Virus record (IMG/VR): IMGVR_UViG_3300045776_000069
Coordinates: 1-34,276 of that record
Length of the DNA stretch: 34,276 nt
From: a virus
Strand: one strand, 5' to 3'
A program made the translations under genes and the position numbers. Positions 1-8,446 of this stretch are shown one piece after another. A model generated the notes under the pieces. The model did not search any database, was not told where the DNA came from, and saw only the letters and a list, made by a program, of their open reading frames with translations. Position 1 is the first letter of the stretch; every line of letters begins with the position of its first letter.

Positions 1-2517
1 CGCCTCATATTTGGCGATCTCTTTTAGGCGCTCGACATCAGCCTCAGACACGAAGTGCCCATCAGGAGCCTTCTTGCCGAGCATGTCGTCGATCTCTTTA
101 ATGTTCTTAGCAATGTCGGCAGTGGCCTTGATCGACGGGACCAGCTTTTCATACAGTTTGGTCCCAGCGTCGGACATTTTGATCGAATCTTCATACTTCT
201 TCCGCGCTTCGTTTGCGGCATTGGCTTCGTGATCACCATGCCCTTCGAAATCCTTCGGCTTGTTATCCTGCATACTTTTACGGAACTGCTCGCCATACTT
301 GCCGAAGTCAGGCATAATTTTCGCAAAGCTATCACCAAGACCAGCGATCACCCCTTCCCATGAAGCCTTGGCTTTTTCGGCTGCAGTCTTTGCGCCCTCC
401 GCAAGGCTTTCCTGCAACTTCTGCCCAGACGCTGGACCCAATTCTTCAAGTTTAGAACGCATGTCCTGCAACGCGTCGCCGAAAGATTTCCCTTCACTGA
501 GGCTTGAGAAGAATGCACCCCAAGCGGCTGCACCCTTGATGCAGGCGTCTACCAAGTCCATGATCTTGTCTTTTAAGCCACCTACCCAGGAGCCAACTGC
601 TCCGAAGACGCCCTCGCCGCCGGTAAATGACTCTTTCAGCTGCTCCCAATAAGTGTAGACGCCAAACGCAGCAGCGCCAACAGCAAGCAGACCAACTCCC
701 ATCGGCGTGAACAACAGCCCGAGACTGCGCACAGCGGTCGTCAACACACCGGCGGTGCCGGAGACCGCCAGCCAGGTGCCGTTCAAAATACCCCACGCGG
801 TGTTGGCGAGACCAACAACAATTGTCTTTGCCATCATCGCGGCGGCAAGCGCACCAGCGGCTTCCACCACCGTCAGGATAGTCTCGCGATTCTCAATAAG
901 CGCCTGCCCAAAGACGCCAAGCGCGGCGAAGCCTTCACGGAAGCCTTCACCGATCTTTTTACCGATGTCCTCAACGCCTGCACTATCCAACGCTTTTGTC
1001 AGCGTATTCATCATATTGGACAGGCCAGAGTCAAAACCACTGTCGAAGATCACCTGCTTCATTTCAGTGAAGCGATTTTCAAACCGGTTGATCGCTGACT
1101 GGGAATGCGATAGACCTTCTTCGACACCGGCGGCATACTTTTCGCCAAGCGCCTTGCCGATCTTAATCATTTCGTCCGGTTTGATACCACCTTCCTTGAA
1201 TTTCTTTTCCAGTTCTGCACCATCGATATGCAGCGTCTCCTGGATGACGCCGGCAAGAGCTGGGATGCTCTTGGTCATAGAGCGCATGACCTGCTGAGCA
1301 TGACCTCCGCCCATGGCGAAGGTCTCCATCAACTCTGTCATTTCACGCGCCTGCCCAGCGACTGACACATGGTTGGCGCTTAGCGCAAACTGGAAGCCTC
1401 TGAAAGTAGCTTGTGCTTCATCGGCACTCTTACCAATCGAGCGCACCGCAGCGGCGAACTGCTGGTAGGTAGGGATCATAGACGCCAGCGGACCGCCGGT
1501 GTTCTCAGCCAAGTCCTTGATGAATTTTAGGTGTTCACCACCTTCGGTGGCGGACGTGGCGACGGAATCAAGTCCGATCTTGAAAGTCAGCAGTTCATTA
1601 CCAGCCTGCAGGATGCTGCTGGTTAATTCTCCAAGTGTGATCGCACCAATGGCGGTGCGGAAAAGCGAGGCAGCCTGATACGAAGCGGAGAAGGCGTTTT
1701 CAAGCCCCCTCATCTCTCCGGTAACAGCATGCGCGCGCCCTTGGTAACCTTGCAGGGCTGATCCTAGATTTGCCCAAGCGCCGGCAGCACCAGGCGGAGG
1801 ACCACCAGCGCCGCGACCACCCGCACCACCGGCACCTGCCGCTGGAGCGCCACCACCACCACCTTGCTGGCGTGGAGCCTGGGCAGTGAAGTTCCTGCTC
1901 TGGATCGTATTGAGCGAACGCGCCATGTTGCCAACTGCGCTAGCGTTGCCACTGCTCATGATCGTGATCAGCTTCTGCAACGCCGTCAGCGTAGCGCTGG
2001 ACGGCATCTTCAAATTGCCCATACCATTACCAATCTGGGCAATGCTCTTGGACAACTGCGGGTCTATCTTGACACCATTCAGCGAAGACAGGAATGTGGT
2101 AAAATTTTTGGTCGTCGCGGCATTTACTTTGATGCTGTTTGCGGCGCGCGCGATTGAAGAAAGATCGGCACCGAGTTTGGCATTGACGTTGATGCCACTC
2201 AACCCGCGAGCCGCGCGCGCAAGGTTGTTGATGCCGGCGATGGATGCAGCTGACGGACCCTGCAGTCCTCGCACAGCTGTGCTGAGCTGCGTGATCTCAC
2301 GCGACACATTACCAAGGCTGCCGATAGATTTGAGTTTGTTGAAACCAGACGACAGCTCTCCTACCTGCGCCGACAGCTTATCAAAGCCGCCTCCTGATGG
2401 AGCCTGCAGAGTTTTGAGCGCAGAGCCAACGGACGAGATCGCCGCTCCGAGTTCCTTGAGAGAACTCTTCGCGGCGCTCGCGTCTACGTTTACTCTGATG
2501 TCGTGAGATTCCGCCAT
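1..2517 (-). CDS. Tail tape measure protein (C-terminus beyond the window edge)
   Basis: This is the tail-length ruler, which fills the tail tube during assembly and is ejected at infection. The frame is open from ATG at 2517 to base 1, giving 839 residues with no stop, so the C-terminus is missing. Residues 1-200 are repetitive and helical (many Ala, Ser, Asn, Leu). A low-complexity Gly/Ala/Pro linker follows (about 215-245). Residues about 260-480 match the tape-measure N-terminal domain pattern (ITLGELTSSILQAGNEL, then AENTGGPLASMIPTYQQFAA and MTKSIPALAGVIQ). A hydrophobic helical stretch follows at about 540-600. The ATG overlaps the TAA of the chaperone extension as TAATG, so translation is probably coupled. 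Length, domain and position after the tail tube and chaperone genes agree. Confidence 0.93.
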   Translation of the reverse strand, partial: MAESHDIRVNVDASAAKSSLKELGAAISSVGSALKTLQAPSGGGFDKLSAQVGELSSGFNKLKSIGSLGNVSREITQLSTAVRGLQGPSAASIAGINNLARAARGLSGINVNAKLGADLSSIARAANSIKVNAATTKNFTTFLSSLNGVKIDPQLSKSIAQIGNGMGNLKMPSSATLTALQKLITIMSSGNASAVGNMARSLNTIQSRNFTAQAPRQQGGGGGAPAAGAGGAGGRGAGGPPPGAAGAWANLGSALQGYQGRAHAVTGEMRGLENAFSASYQAASLFRTAIGAITLGELTSSILQAGNELLTFKIGLDSVATSATEGGEHLKFIKDLAENTGGPLASMIPTYQQFAAAVRSIGKSADEAQATFRGFQFALSANHVSVAGQAREMTELMETFAMGGGHAQQVMRSMTKSIPALAGVIQETLHIDGAELEKKFKEGGIKPDEMIKIGKALGEKYAAGVEEGLSHSQSAINRFENRFTEMKQVIFDSGFDSGLSNMMNTLTKALDSAGVEDIGKKIGEGFREGFAALGVFGQALIENRETILTVVEAAGALAAAMMAKTIVVGLANTAWGILNGTWLAVSGTAGVLTTAVRSLGLLFTPMGVGLLAVGAAAFGVYTYWEQLKESFTGGEGVFGAVGSWVGGLKDKIMDLVDACIKGAAAWGAFFSSLSEGKSFGDALQDMRSKLEELGPASGQKLQESLAEGAKTAAEKAKASWEGVIAGLGDSFAKIMPDFGKYGEQFRKSMQDNKPKDFEGHGDHEANAANEARKKYEDSIKMSDAGTKLYEKLVPSIKATADIAKNIKEIDDMLGKKAPDGHFVSEADVERLKEIAKYEA

Positions 2518-2927
2518 TACCGGTTCCGCCGCGCCGATTGGGCGCGCTCCTGTTTACGCTTCGCCTCTTCCGCAGCCTTCTCGCGACCCGTTTGGATTTT
2601 GAGATGGGTGTGCTTCAAATAGACGATGTCCATCTCGGTGATGTAATAGACGAGATCACGCAAGTCTTCCTCAAGGAAGATGCCTTCCAGTTCGCAATAC
2701 GCTTTCATGTCGGAGAAGTTGATCGGCTGCGGCCCTGTTTCCAGAACAACCCGAGTCCTTGACAGAGAGATGAAAGCGCTAGCGACCCAGATCAGCCTAG
2801 AAGACAAAGGCACCAGTGGAACTGGCGGAGGCTCGGGTGCCTTTGTTGCTCGCTGCTTTTTGGAGATTCCCTCAGCTCGGAGCCGCGCCATCCATTCGGA
2901 ATTTGCGGTTGGTCCCTCATCCGTCAT
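2517..2927 (-). CDS. Tail assembly chaperone, frameshift extension (T part of GT)
   Basis: This 136-codon frame encodes the C-terminal part of a G-T type tail chaperone. It has an acidic helical core (FSDMKAYCELEGIFLEEDL) and a Lys/Arg/Glu/Ala-rich charged tail. No Shine-Dalgarno sequence precedes the ATG at 2927. The frame is open upstream as far as the slippery heptamer at 2960-2966 and lies in the -1 frame relative to the 134-aa gene before it, so it is most likely made only as a fusion of about 280 residues. In lambda-like phages the G protein coats the tape measure and the T part recruits tail tube subunits. The role here follows from position and architecture, since sequence similarity in this family is weak. 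Confidence 0.85.
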   Translation of the reverse strand: MTDEGPTANSEWMARLRAEGISKKQRATKAPEPPPVPLVPLSSRLIWVASAFISLSRTRVVLETGPQPINFSDMKAYCELEGIFLEEDLRDLVYYITEMDIVYLKHTHLKIQTGREKAAEEAKRKQERAQSARRNR

Positions 2928-2956
2928 GGAGTTGAGAGACGCTTCGAGCCAGGAAA

Positions 2957-3361
2957 TTAGTTTTTTAGGTCGGCCTCAACCGTGAGGTTCCTGAAGGTTT
3001 CGCGGTTCGCCAGCACACCGCCGACGTCGTCACGGAAGAACTGGAAGTTGCGCAGGGCAGCCTCGATGTTCTCGGGGGTTGCTTTGAGCGGAAGACCATC
3101 TTCGTCCTCAATGCCCTTCCAGTCAATTATTAGCGACTGTGAAAGCTGCTTGATCAGGAGGGTCTCGGCGATGTCATCGGGAAGCTCGCGTCCACCGCGC
3201 GTCAGCGCAGCATACGGCGCTTCGAGCTTCTTGCGGATGGCCTTGGAATGCGCACTTTGTGGACTTCTTAGTTTCACGGAGATACCGTTGCCGATGTCAA
3301 TCCACGCACCGTCTTCAAAAAGGGTGCGATTAAACGCATACAAATCTGAAAGCTTTGTCAT
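2957..3361 (-). CDS. Tail assembly chaperone (G-like)
   Basis: A 134-residue protein (starts MTKLSDLYAFNRTLFEDGAW) with the size, composition and position of phage tail assembly chaperones. It lies between the tail tube and tape-measure genes and ends at a slippery site that continues into a second frame. The start ATG at 3361 follows the stop of the HNH gene by one base, with GAGG upstream inside the HNH 3' end. In the lambda system the short form is in excess over the frameshifted form, and both bind the tape measure. The likely ancestral neighbour is the tail tube gene, now separated from it by the HNH insertion. Confidence 0.85.
   Translation of the reverse strand: MTKLSDLYAFNRTLFEDGAWIDIGNGISVKLRSPQSAHSKAIRKKLEAPYAALTRGGRELPDDIAETLLIKQLSQSLIIDWKGIEDEDGLPLKATPENIEAALRNFQFFRDDVGGVLANRETFRNLTVEADLKN
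2960..2966 (-). promoter_or_regulatory. Programmed -1 ribosomal frameshift site (A AAA AAC)
   Basis: On the minus strand the last sense codons of the G-like gene are CTA AAA AAC followed at once by TAA. The heptamer A AAA AAC in the correct phase is a classic strong -1 slippery site. After a -1 slip the ribosome reads AAA CTA ATT TCC TGG and continues without a stop into the T frame. A stimulatory downstream structure was not worked out. Confidence 0.85.
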
Positions 3362-3362
3362 A

Positions 3363-3992
3363 TTATCTAACCTCGTGTCGGGTGAATGTCAGGTTTGGTA
3401 GCACCTCAGTGCAAACTGACTTCGGGAATTGGCTGTTTTGTTCATCTTCCAAAGTGCGCAGCCATTTCGCTACTTTGAAAATCTCGTCGGACGTCGCATC
3501 TTTCTTTAGCGAATTTGCTCTCCAAGAAATTACTGCGACATTTCCTTTCACATAACCAAGCTCAGGCTTGATGCGGTCAAGTGAAGGTGAATTGTGTGTT
3601 CCACCTCGGACGTTGGAACGCTTTAATCTAATTCCTAATACCGGACAAAACTCCGGAATAATGATGTCATGCTCCGTTATCGCAAATTCAATACCGGATT
3701 TATTTGCTCTTGACTTAGCCCTTTGTATCATCCAATATTCCTGCTTTAAGCTTCTCCATAAATTCGTCCTATACCTTATCTTTGCTAGATTTCTACGTGC
3801 GTAGTCGCTGGATTGAGCTGAATTGCAGGATTTACAATAATAGTTATGGCCATCTTTCTGATTTCTACGAATCCCAAAATCAGTTATTGGTTTTTCATCA
3901 CCACAATCGCAGCAAATTTTAGTGAGGGTGATGGAGGACTCCCCCGACAAGAGTCCTCCATCGTTGTGCGCACAATTCGCTTGTTCAGCCAT
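3363..3992 (-). CDS. HNH homing-type endonuclease (inserted)
   Basis: A 209-residue protein with an N-terminal zinc-ribbon-like region (CCDCGDEKPITDFG, then YYCKSC at about 50-56) and an HNH-like core around FCPVLGIRL, SPSLDRIKPELGYVKGNV and VISWRANSLKKDA. This pattern is usual in free-standing phage HNH nucleases. The DNA is clearly richer in A and T than the flanking tail genes, and the gene separates the tail tube from its chaperone, a junction that is normally direct. Both facts suggest an invading homing gene. The ATG at 3992 has no good Shine-Dalgarno sequence, and the first 25 or so residues run through a perfect inverted repeat (3930-3962). The nuclease family may therefore begin nearer KICCDCG, and the exact start is uncertain. 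Confidence 0.82.
   Translation of the reverse strand: MAEQANCAHNDGGLLSGESSITLTKICCDCGDEKPITDFGIRRNQKDGHNYYCKSCNSAQSSDYARRNLAKIRYRTNLWRSLKQEYWMIQRAKSRANKSGIEFAITEHDIIIPEFCPVLGIRLKRSNVRGGTHNSPSLDRIKPELGYVKGNVAVISWRANSLKKDATSDEIFKVAKWLRTLEDEQNSQFPKSVCTEVLPNLTFTRHEVR
3930..3962. terminator. Perfect 12-bp inverted repeat, probable former terminator of the tail tube gene
   Basis: GATGGAGGACTC and GAGTCCTCCATC are separated by 9 bases. The hairpin lies about 80 bases after the tail tube stop, where a strong late terminator is expected, but no T-run follows on the minus strand. It is now inside the 5' part of the HNH reading frame. It may be an old terminator whose T-run was displaced by the HNH insertion, or a structure that limits HNH expression. 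Confidence 0.5.
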
Positions 3993-4043
3993 GGTCGAGG
4001 TTGCCTAGTGAGCCAAGCGCCGTGGCGCTCAGCAATTGGGAGA

Positions 4044-5888
4044 TTAGGCGGTGGGAGCCACAACCGAAGAGAAGCGATCAACCTGGAGAATACAGTTGGT
4101 CGCCGGATCGCGCTGAGCTTCCCAGCTGATGTTCTCCATCACGTCCTGGTCGATGGAGCCAGGGGAGAGCGGGTCTTCCGTCAGCTTGATCGCAGGGAGG
4201 GTGATGAAATACTGCTGGTTGTTCAGATCGAGGAAGTCCCAGCCTAGCGAGACGGTGTTATGCGCGATGAAGTCATCGAACATATACCCATCCTCGAAAT
4301 AGGCATCGAACTTGCCGGTGAGCTTGAAGCGTCCGACGCCGATACCGACAGGGAACTTGAAGCCAACAGCGGTCTGCTCACGCAGAGCAGCGTCACCCTG
4401 GATCGTGATCGACTTGATCGCGGTAGCCAGCGGCACACCGTTCTTCGTGAGGTTACCCACGTTGGTCGTCGCCGACATGATCTGACCCGGCGTCGACTGC
4501 TTGGCGACGTAGGGGCTGTTCTCCAGGATGGATGCACCACCAACGAGGCGGGTCATCGCTTCACCCTTGAAGTTCACTTTACCAGTGACGATTTCGCGCG
4601 ACGCAATGTTCAGGTCGAACTGACCAACGCGCAGGCCCTTGTTGATGAAGAACTGGTTGACGTCTTCGTAACCGGTCTCGATGGTAAAGCTCTGCACCAC
4701 GAAATCCTGCGGCAGCGCAGGGTTGCGGAGCATGGAGCCCTTGATCGTGACAGGCAGCGTCGACGCGTTGGCGTTGACATCCGGAGCAGGAGACACGGTG
4801 AGAACGTCGTTGGTAGCGCCAAGGACCGTGAACACGCCACGGACCGAGTTGTCGCCACCAGCGAAGTCGGTAACCGTCGCGGCGGTGCCGGTCTTGGTGA
4901 CATGCCCGAGGCCGGCAGCGTTGAACTGGCGGTTGCTGAGGCTCAACGTGCTGGTCGAATTCGAAGCCACGACGCGGATCAATCCCGCAGCGGATGCTTC
5001 GTTGATCGCGGCGACCAGTGCGGCGGCGGCAGTCGTGCCAGTGCCACCAGGGGTGTAGACGATCTCGCCAGCAACCGAAGACGTGGTCGCGACGAACGTC
5101 ACTTGATTGACGCCATCGAAAACAGTCAGCGTATCACCGACAGCCGGAGCGGCGCTGAACGCCACAGAAGCCGCGTCGAAGCCGAGGCCGTCGACATGAA
5201 TCTTCTGCCCAACGCTGATCTGACCGGCTGCGATAGCCGACGCGAAAGCATTGGTCCCGTTGGAATCGATGGTCGGCGCAGAGCCGGTGCCAAAGCGGAT
5301 GGAGGTATTGGCCTTGACGAACACGTCGTTGGCGTCGAACACAGCCGTGTAAGCGGAAGCCGCTTCGGCGGTGAGGGACGACTCAGAAACGGTGATCGTG
5401 GTCACGCCACCAGCGAACGCCACGGCGCTGACCGTGAGGTAGTTGTTGTTGGCGGGAGTAGTAAAGCCTTCGGTCTTGATGATGCGGCCCACAACGAAGT
5501 AGGTCGAATAATCCGTGTCCGATGAAATGGTGAGCGCGCTTGCGCCAGTGATGGCGACGTTGCCCATACACCAATCCATCGTCATCGGACGAGTGAACTG
5601 ACCATAGACGAACGCTTCGAGGAAGGGATCGATGGCACCGGCGGAGAATTCAAAGTCGATCTCGCCTTCTGAGGCCGCGCCGACTTCGATGATGGAGGGG
5701 ACCATACGGTCCGCGCGCAGCTCGTCGGACATTTTGGTTTCCTTCTTCAAGGAAACCTTCGACGTCTTGATGCGCATTTCACGGGGAGCGGTGACGCCAG
5801 AGCCCGAGGAAGGAGTTACAGCCCAAACCGACTCAGCGATGTAGGTCAGTTTGGCGCGGTTTGAAACTGCGAAAGTTGAGAAAGACAC
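4044..5888 (-). CDS. Major tail tube protein
   Basis: Forms the stacked rings of the tail tube. The N-terminus (KLTYIAESVWAVTP, then MRIKTSKVSLKKETKMSDEL, RADRMVPSIIEVGAASEGEI and FEFSAGAIDPFLEAFVYGQF) is the signature of the phage tube family usually called Phage_tube_2. At 614 residues it is about twice the usual length. The middle (about 200-340) carries an extra Thr/Ala/Val-rich beta domain (VGDTLTVFDGVNQVTFVA, AAAALVAAINEA), which may be displayed on the tail surface. The preferred start is GTG at 5888, because AGGAGA lies six bases upstream; an in-frame GTG at 5906 lies before that site. Promoter P1 drives it. Confidence 0.9.
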   Translation of the reverse strand: MSFSTFAVSNRAKLTYIAESVWAVTPSSGSGVTAPREMRIKTSKVSLKKETKMSDELRADRMVPSIIEVGAASEGEIDFEFSAGAIDPFLEAFVYGQFTRPMTMDWCMGNVAITGASALTISSDTDYSTYFVVGRIIKTEGFTTPANNNYLTVSAVAFAGGVTTITVSESSLTAEAASAYTAVFDANDVFVKANTSIRFGTGSAPTIDSNGTNAFASAIAAGQISVGQKIHVDGLGFDAASVAFSAAPAVGDTLTVFDGVNQVTFVATTSSVAGEIVYTPGGTGTTAAAALVAAINEASAAGLIRVVASNSTSTLSLSNRQFNAAGLGHVTKTGTAATVTDFAGGDNSVRGVFTVLGATNDVLTVSPAPDVNANASTLPVTIKGSMLRNPALPQDFVVQSFTIETGYEDVNQFFINKGLRVGQFDLNIASREIVTGKVNFKGEAMTRLVGGASILENSPYVAKQSTPGQIMSATTNVGNLTKNGVPLATAIKSITIQGDAALREQTAVGFKFPVGIGVGRFKLTGKFDAYFEDGYMFDDFIAHNTVSLGWDFLDLNNQQYFITLPAIKLTEDPLSPGSIDQDVMENISWEAQRDPATNCILQVDRFSSVVAPTA

Positions 5889-5960
5889 GGTAGGTCTCCT
5901 GGGCACGGGGGGAGTGGCTGATGCCGCGCCCCGCGCGGACAGACCTAATCATTGACAGGA

Positions 5961-6014
5961 ATGTTAAGGTTAATAGCAATAAAAGTCAAGAAAAGTAGCA
6001 GACCGTCCCAGAAT
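5961..6014 (-). promoter_or_regulatory. Late promoter P1 (tail tube)
   Basis: On the minus strand TTGACT (5984-5989) and TAACAT (5961-5966) are separated by 17 bases. The conserved upstream element ATTCTGGGAC-N4-TGCTACTTTTCTTGAC abuts and includes the -35. The 55 bp at 5960-6014 recur with a single mismatch before the capsid gene (P3). Transcription should start near 5954 and leads into the tail tube gene. Confidence 0.8.
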
Positions 6015-6023
6015 TTCGCAGGA

Positions 6024-6452
6024 TCAAACCAGCGTGTCGCGGTGCCCCGGCACCGTGGCGATGACGCGGAACTTACCAGTCTTCGGGTCAGGCGACGTCT
6101 TGACGTTGCCGGCCTTGAACTTTGCGTATTGAGTAGGGCTGATCTGGAAGTCCTTGTTCGAGAACAAGCGCATCAGCGTTTCAGCCTGCCCTAGCGCCGA
6201 GCGTTCGAAGGTCTCGACGGGGGTGTAGACGGAGATGTGCAGAACGACAGTTGTGCGCTCTACCTTCTTGTCCATACTGATCGTGGCGTTGAAGGTATCA
6301 CCCTGGAGCACGTAGAACGCGAACCAGGTTTGGTTCATCGGTTCAATCCACTTGGCGTTTGGGGTATAGATTTTCGTCCCAGGGTAATTCAGCCCAGCGC
6401 CAGTGAAGAACTTCGTCTCCATTGCTTGGTGGAAATCTTCGACGTCACTCAT
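6024..6452 (-). CDS. Tail terminator / tail-completion protein (probable)
   Basis: A 142-residue protein starting MSDVEDFHQAMETKFF. It has the size and predicted alpha/beta make-up of siphophage tail terminators (gpU or DUF4128-like), and it lies directly upstream of the tail tube gene and after the HK97 gp10-like gene, which is the standard slot. Its ATG overlaps the end of the gp10-like gene by four bases, so the two are coupled. Terminators cap the growing tube and join it to the head. The call rests mainly on order and size; the sequence alone is not decisive. Confidence 0.65.
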   Translation of the reverse strand: MSDVEDFHQAMETKFFTGAGLNYPGTKIYTPNAKWIEPMNQTWFAFYVLQGDTFNATISMDKKVERTTVVLHISVYTPVETFERSALGQAETLMRLFSNKDFQISPTQYAKFKAGNVKTSPDPKTGKFRVIATVPGHRDTLV

Positions 6453-6943
6453 GACAAGGGTGATCCTGCTTTAACTTTTTCCATGACTTCGGCGACAGTG
6501 ATCGCGAATACTCCGTTTGGAGCACGTGACTTGCCGGCGATGCCGGACGAACCATCCTCAATCATCCCTATGTCGGGCGAGTGATTGGCTAGTGTATAAA
6601 CCGTGAACGGATTTTCGAAATTCAAAGCATGCAGCGTCGCTTGGGCAGCGTCTTGGTTGGCCTTGCGGCGAGGTTCTTCACCAAGGCCCATTTGCGACGT
6701 GTAGCCGGTAGCTTCTGGCTCGTGAATAGCCTCAAGCGCTTCACCGCCACCGCCGCCGGTTCCCTGCGACCAAATCATGTTGCGCACCGCCTGCCCGCTG
6801 TGGACCGGCGTGCGCTCGTGGACCTTCTTGTCGATGTAATTGACGATGCCTTTGACCTCAGTGCCGACGCACTTCTCCACGCCATCGAGACACTTCCCGA
6901 GACCTTTGAGAAACTCATCGGCGTTGATGTCGATGTCGATCAT
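6449..6943 (-). CDS. HK97 gp10-like neck/tail-completion protein
   Basis: A 164-residue protein. The segment HERTPVHSGQAVRNMIWSQG (about 42-61) is the typical R-T-P-v-x-S/T-G motif of the HK97 gp10 family, followed by a Gly-rich loop and a second half ending in the NHSPDIGMIEDG region. Proteins of this family act at the head-tail joint. It overlaps the genes on both sides by four bases, forming a tight connector operon. Confidence 0.8.
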   Translation of the reverse strand: MIDIDINADEFLKGLGKCLDGVEKCVGTEVKGIVNYIDKKVHERTPVHSGQAVRNMIWSQGTGGGGGEALEAIHEPEATGYTSQMGLGEEPRRKANQDAAQATLHALNFENPFTVYTLANHSPDIGMIEDGSSGIAGKSRAPNGVFAITVAEVMEKVKAGSPLS

Positions 6944-7302
6944 GCCATTTCAACTCCGACGCGGAGGCAAACCTCCATCGGGTCACAGTCCACGCTCTTG
7001 ACTTTGTATAGCGTGCCCAGAATTACAACCTCGTCCTGCGTCAGCGGACGGCGCGGCAGCAGGCCTTCCTCGAAGGTCAGCACGTAGTCGGTCGTGATGA
7101 TCGAGCCAGCTTTGGTCTCCTGGGTCGCGCCTTTATCGGTGAAGCAATCGAAGGTGATCTCGACATCCGGCTCCGTGGCAGTCCCAGACACAGGGTCATA
7201 AGCTACGGAATCATAAAGGCGAAAGGTGACCGTCTCGGTGCCTGGTTTACCAAGGCGGCGCATCTTTTGCATCTGCGCGCGCCCGAGAGCTTGGATGCCC
7301 AT
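6940..7302 (-). CDS. Head closure / head-tail joining protein (stopper-like)
   Basis: A 120-residue, mostly beta protein (VTFRLYDSVAYDPVSGT, later LTQDEVVILGTLYKVKSVD). Size, composition and position between the adaptor and the gp10-like gene match phage head-closure (stopper) proteins of the FII / SPP1 gp16 type, which are reused in many siphophages. The start ATG at 7302 shares a base with the stop of the adaptor gene. Function is inferred from order and the late-position hydrophobic strand pattern. Confidence 0.65.
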   Translation of the reverse strand: MGIQALGRAQMQKMRRLGKPGTETVTFRLYDSVAYDPVSGTATEPDVEITFDCFTDKGATQETKAGSIITTDYVLTFEEGLLPRRPLTQDEVVILGTLYKVKSVDCDPMEVCLRVGVEMA

Positions 7303-8381
7303 TAGACCCTCACGATCTTTTTCAGGCCCAGCTCATTACCAAGCTGCCCGAGCCCGAACAGCACGAATTTTAACCATGGCGGCGCTGGCGACTGGAACCA
7401 GCCCTGCTGGTATTCGATCTCAAAGGTGTCGGTGCGGAAGCGGCGAATGCCGGCTTGATCTTGATCTGCCGCGTTGTCATTGATCAGATAATTCGCGAGC
7501 AGCGCCGTGGCGCGAAGCACTTGGAACGGCACCACGTCGTCTCTCACCTTACGCCGCTCACGGTCGAAGGCACCCTTGCGGGGCCAGCCCAGAGACTGGA
7601 GCGGCAGTGGCGGGTTCATCTGCAACACGCGCGGACGAACAGGGTCACTCTTGCGGTCTCCGGTCCACACCACCTTGTCGTCGAGCCAGCGCGTCGCCGC
7701 TATAATTTGCACCTTCTGCTGCGTCGGCGTCAGGGCGTTCCAGGCAGTGAGGTCGCGTATCTCCTGGGCCAGGATTGCATTAGCCTGCGCGAGGCTCACG
7801 TAAGCGTTTGCGCCGAGGACGCGCGATCCATCCTCGACGAACAAAGCGAGCCCTACGACGCTCCCTGTGAAGGCTTGATTGACCAGCGTCGCGCCAGTAG
7901 AATCATTGACCTGGACAGTGAAGGAAAAATTTCCAGGCGAGGATGGCGTGCCAGACAGTTCGGCGGTCGCTGAATTCAGAGCGATGCCGTCAGGCAACAT
8001 GCCGGCGGTGATCGTCGAAACGTAGGGTCGATGAATGAACCAAGGCATTGGCGGCGTCGGGCCGAGCAGATTGATCGGCACCATTGGCTCGCCAGCTTCA
8101 AGCACGCCGAGCGTGGCGCTTGCCGGCGTGACGACGCCAACGTATTCCTGCGTGGCGCTCGCCGAGGCGCTATCGGTGACCGTAACCGTGAAGTCATAGG
8201 CCTGTGCTTCGCCAGCGACACCGAAAAGGATTCCAAGGACAGGGTCCAGCGTAAGTCCTGCGGGAAGCCAGCCGGTGGTTACCAAAAAGGCATAAGGCGG
8301 CGTCCCACCAGACGCCAAGGTCGCGGACACCGGCGCGCCGACCGTCATTGCTGGCAACGAAGAGATCAAAGCGAGCGTCAT
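7302..8381 (-). CDS. Head-tail adaptor fused to two N-terminal Ig-like (He_PIG) domains
   Basis: A 359-residue two-part protein. Residues 1-90 and about 95-180 are putative Ig repeats of the He_PIG kind (GGTPPYAFLVTTGWLPAGLT then FTVTVTDS; later ITAGMLPDGIALNSATAELS then FTVQVND). Residues about 185-359 (ANAYVSLAQANAILAQE, then AATRWLDDKVVWTG, SLGWPRKGAFDRE) match the head-tail adaptor family often mislabelled DnaT-like ssDNA-binding. The adaptor binds the portal ring, so the Ig modules would decorate the neck. It is the first gene after promoter P2 and heads the connector-to-tail-terminator operon. Confidence 0.8.
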   Translation of the reverse strand: MTLALISSLPAMTVGAPVSATLASGGTPPYAFLVTTGWLPAGLTLDPVLGILFGVAGEAQAYDFTVTVTDSASASATQEYVGVVTPASATLGVLEAGEPMVPINLLGPTPPMPWFIHRPYVSTITAGMLPDGIALNSATAELSGTPSSPGNFSFTVQVNDSTGATLVNQAFTGSVVGLALFVEDGSRVLGANAYVSLAQANAILAQEIRDLTAWNALTPTQQKVQIIAATRWLDDKVVWTGDRKSDPVRPRVLQMNPPLPLQSLGWPRKGAFDRERRKVRDDVVPFQVLRATALLANYLINDNAADQDQAGIRRFRTDTFEIEYQQGWFQSPAPPWLKFVLFGLGQLGNELGLKKIVRV

Positions 8382-8446
8382 GGTGTCCCCACAATAGAAG
8401 GCTGGCCCATGCTCTTGCGAGTAGAGGGGCCAACCGTATTGATTTC

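Noticed and set aside
4260-5525. 421-codon open frame on the plus strand
   Set aside because: It lies fully opposite the tail tube gene, is rich in Arg, Asp and His as expected of a high-GC antisense frame, and has no ribosome site.
5951-5980. Plus-strand TTGACA followed by AGCAAT near the tail tube promoter
   Set aside because: It matches a promoter by chance on the strand facing the late genes and has no gene to serve; the minus-strand P1 explains the conservation.
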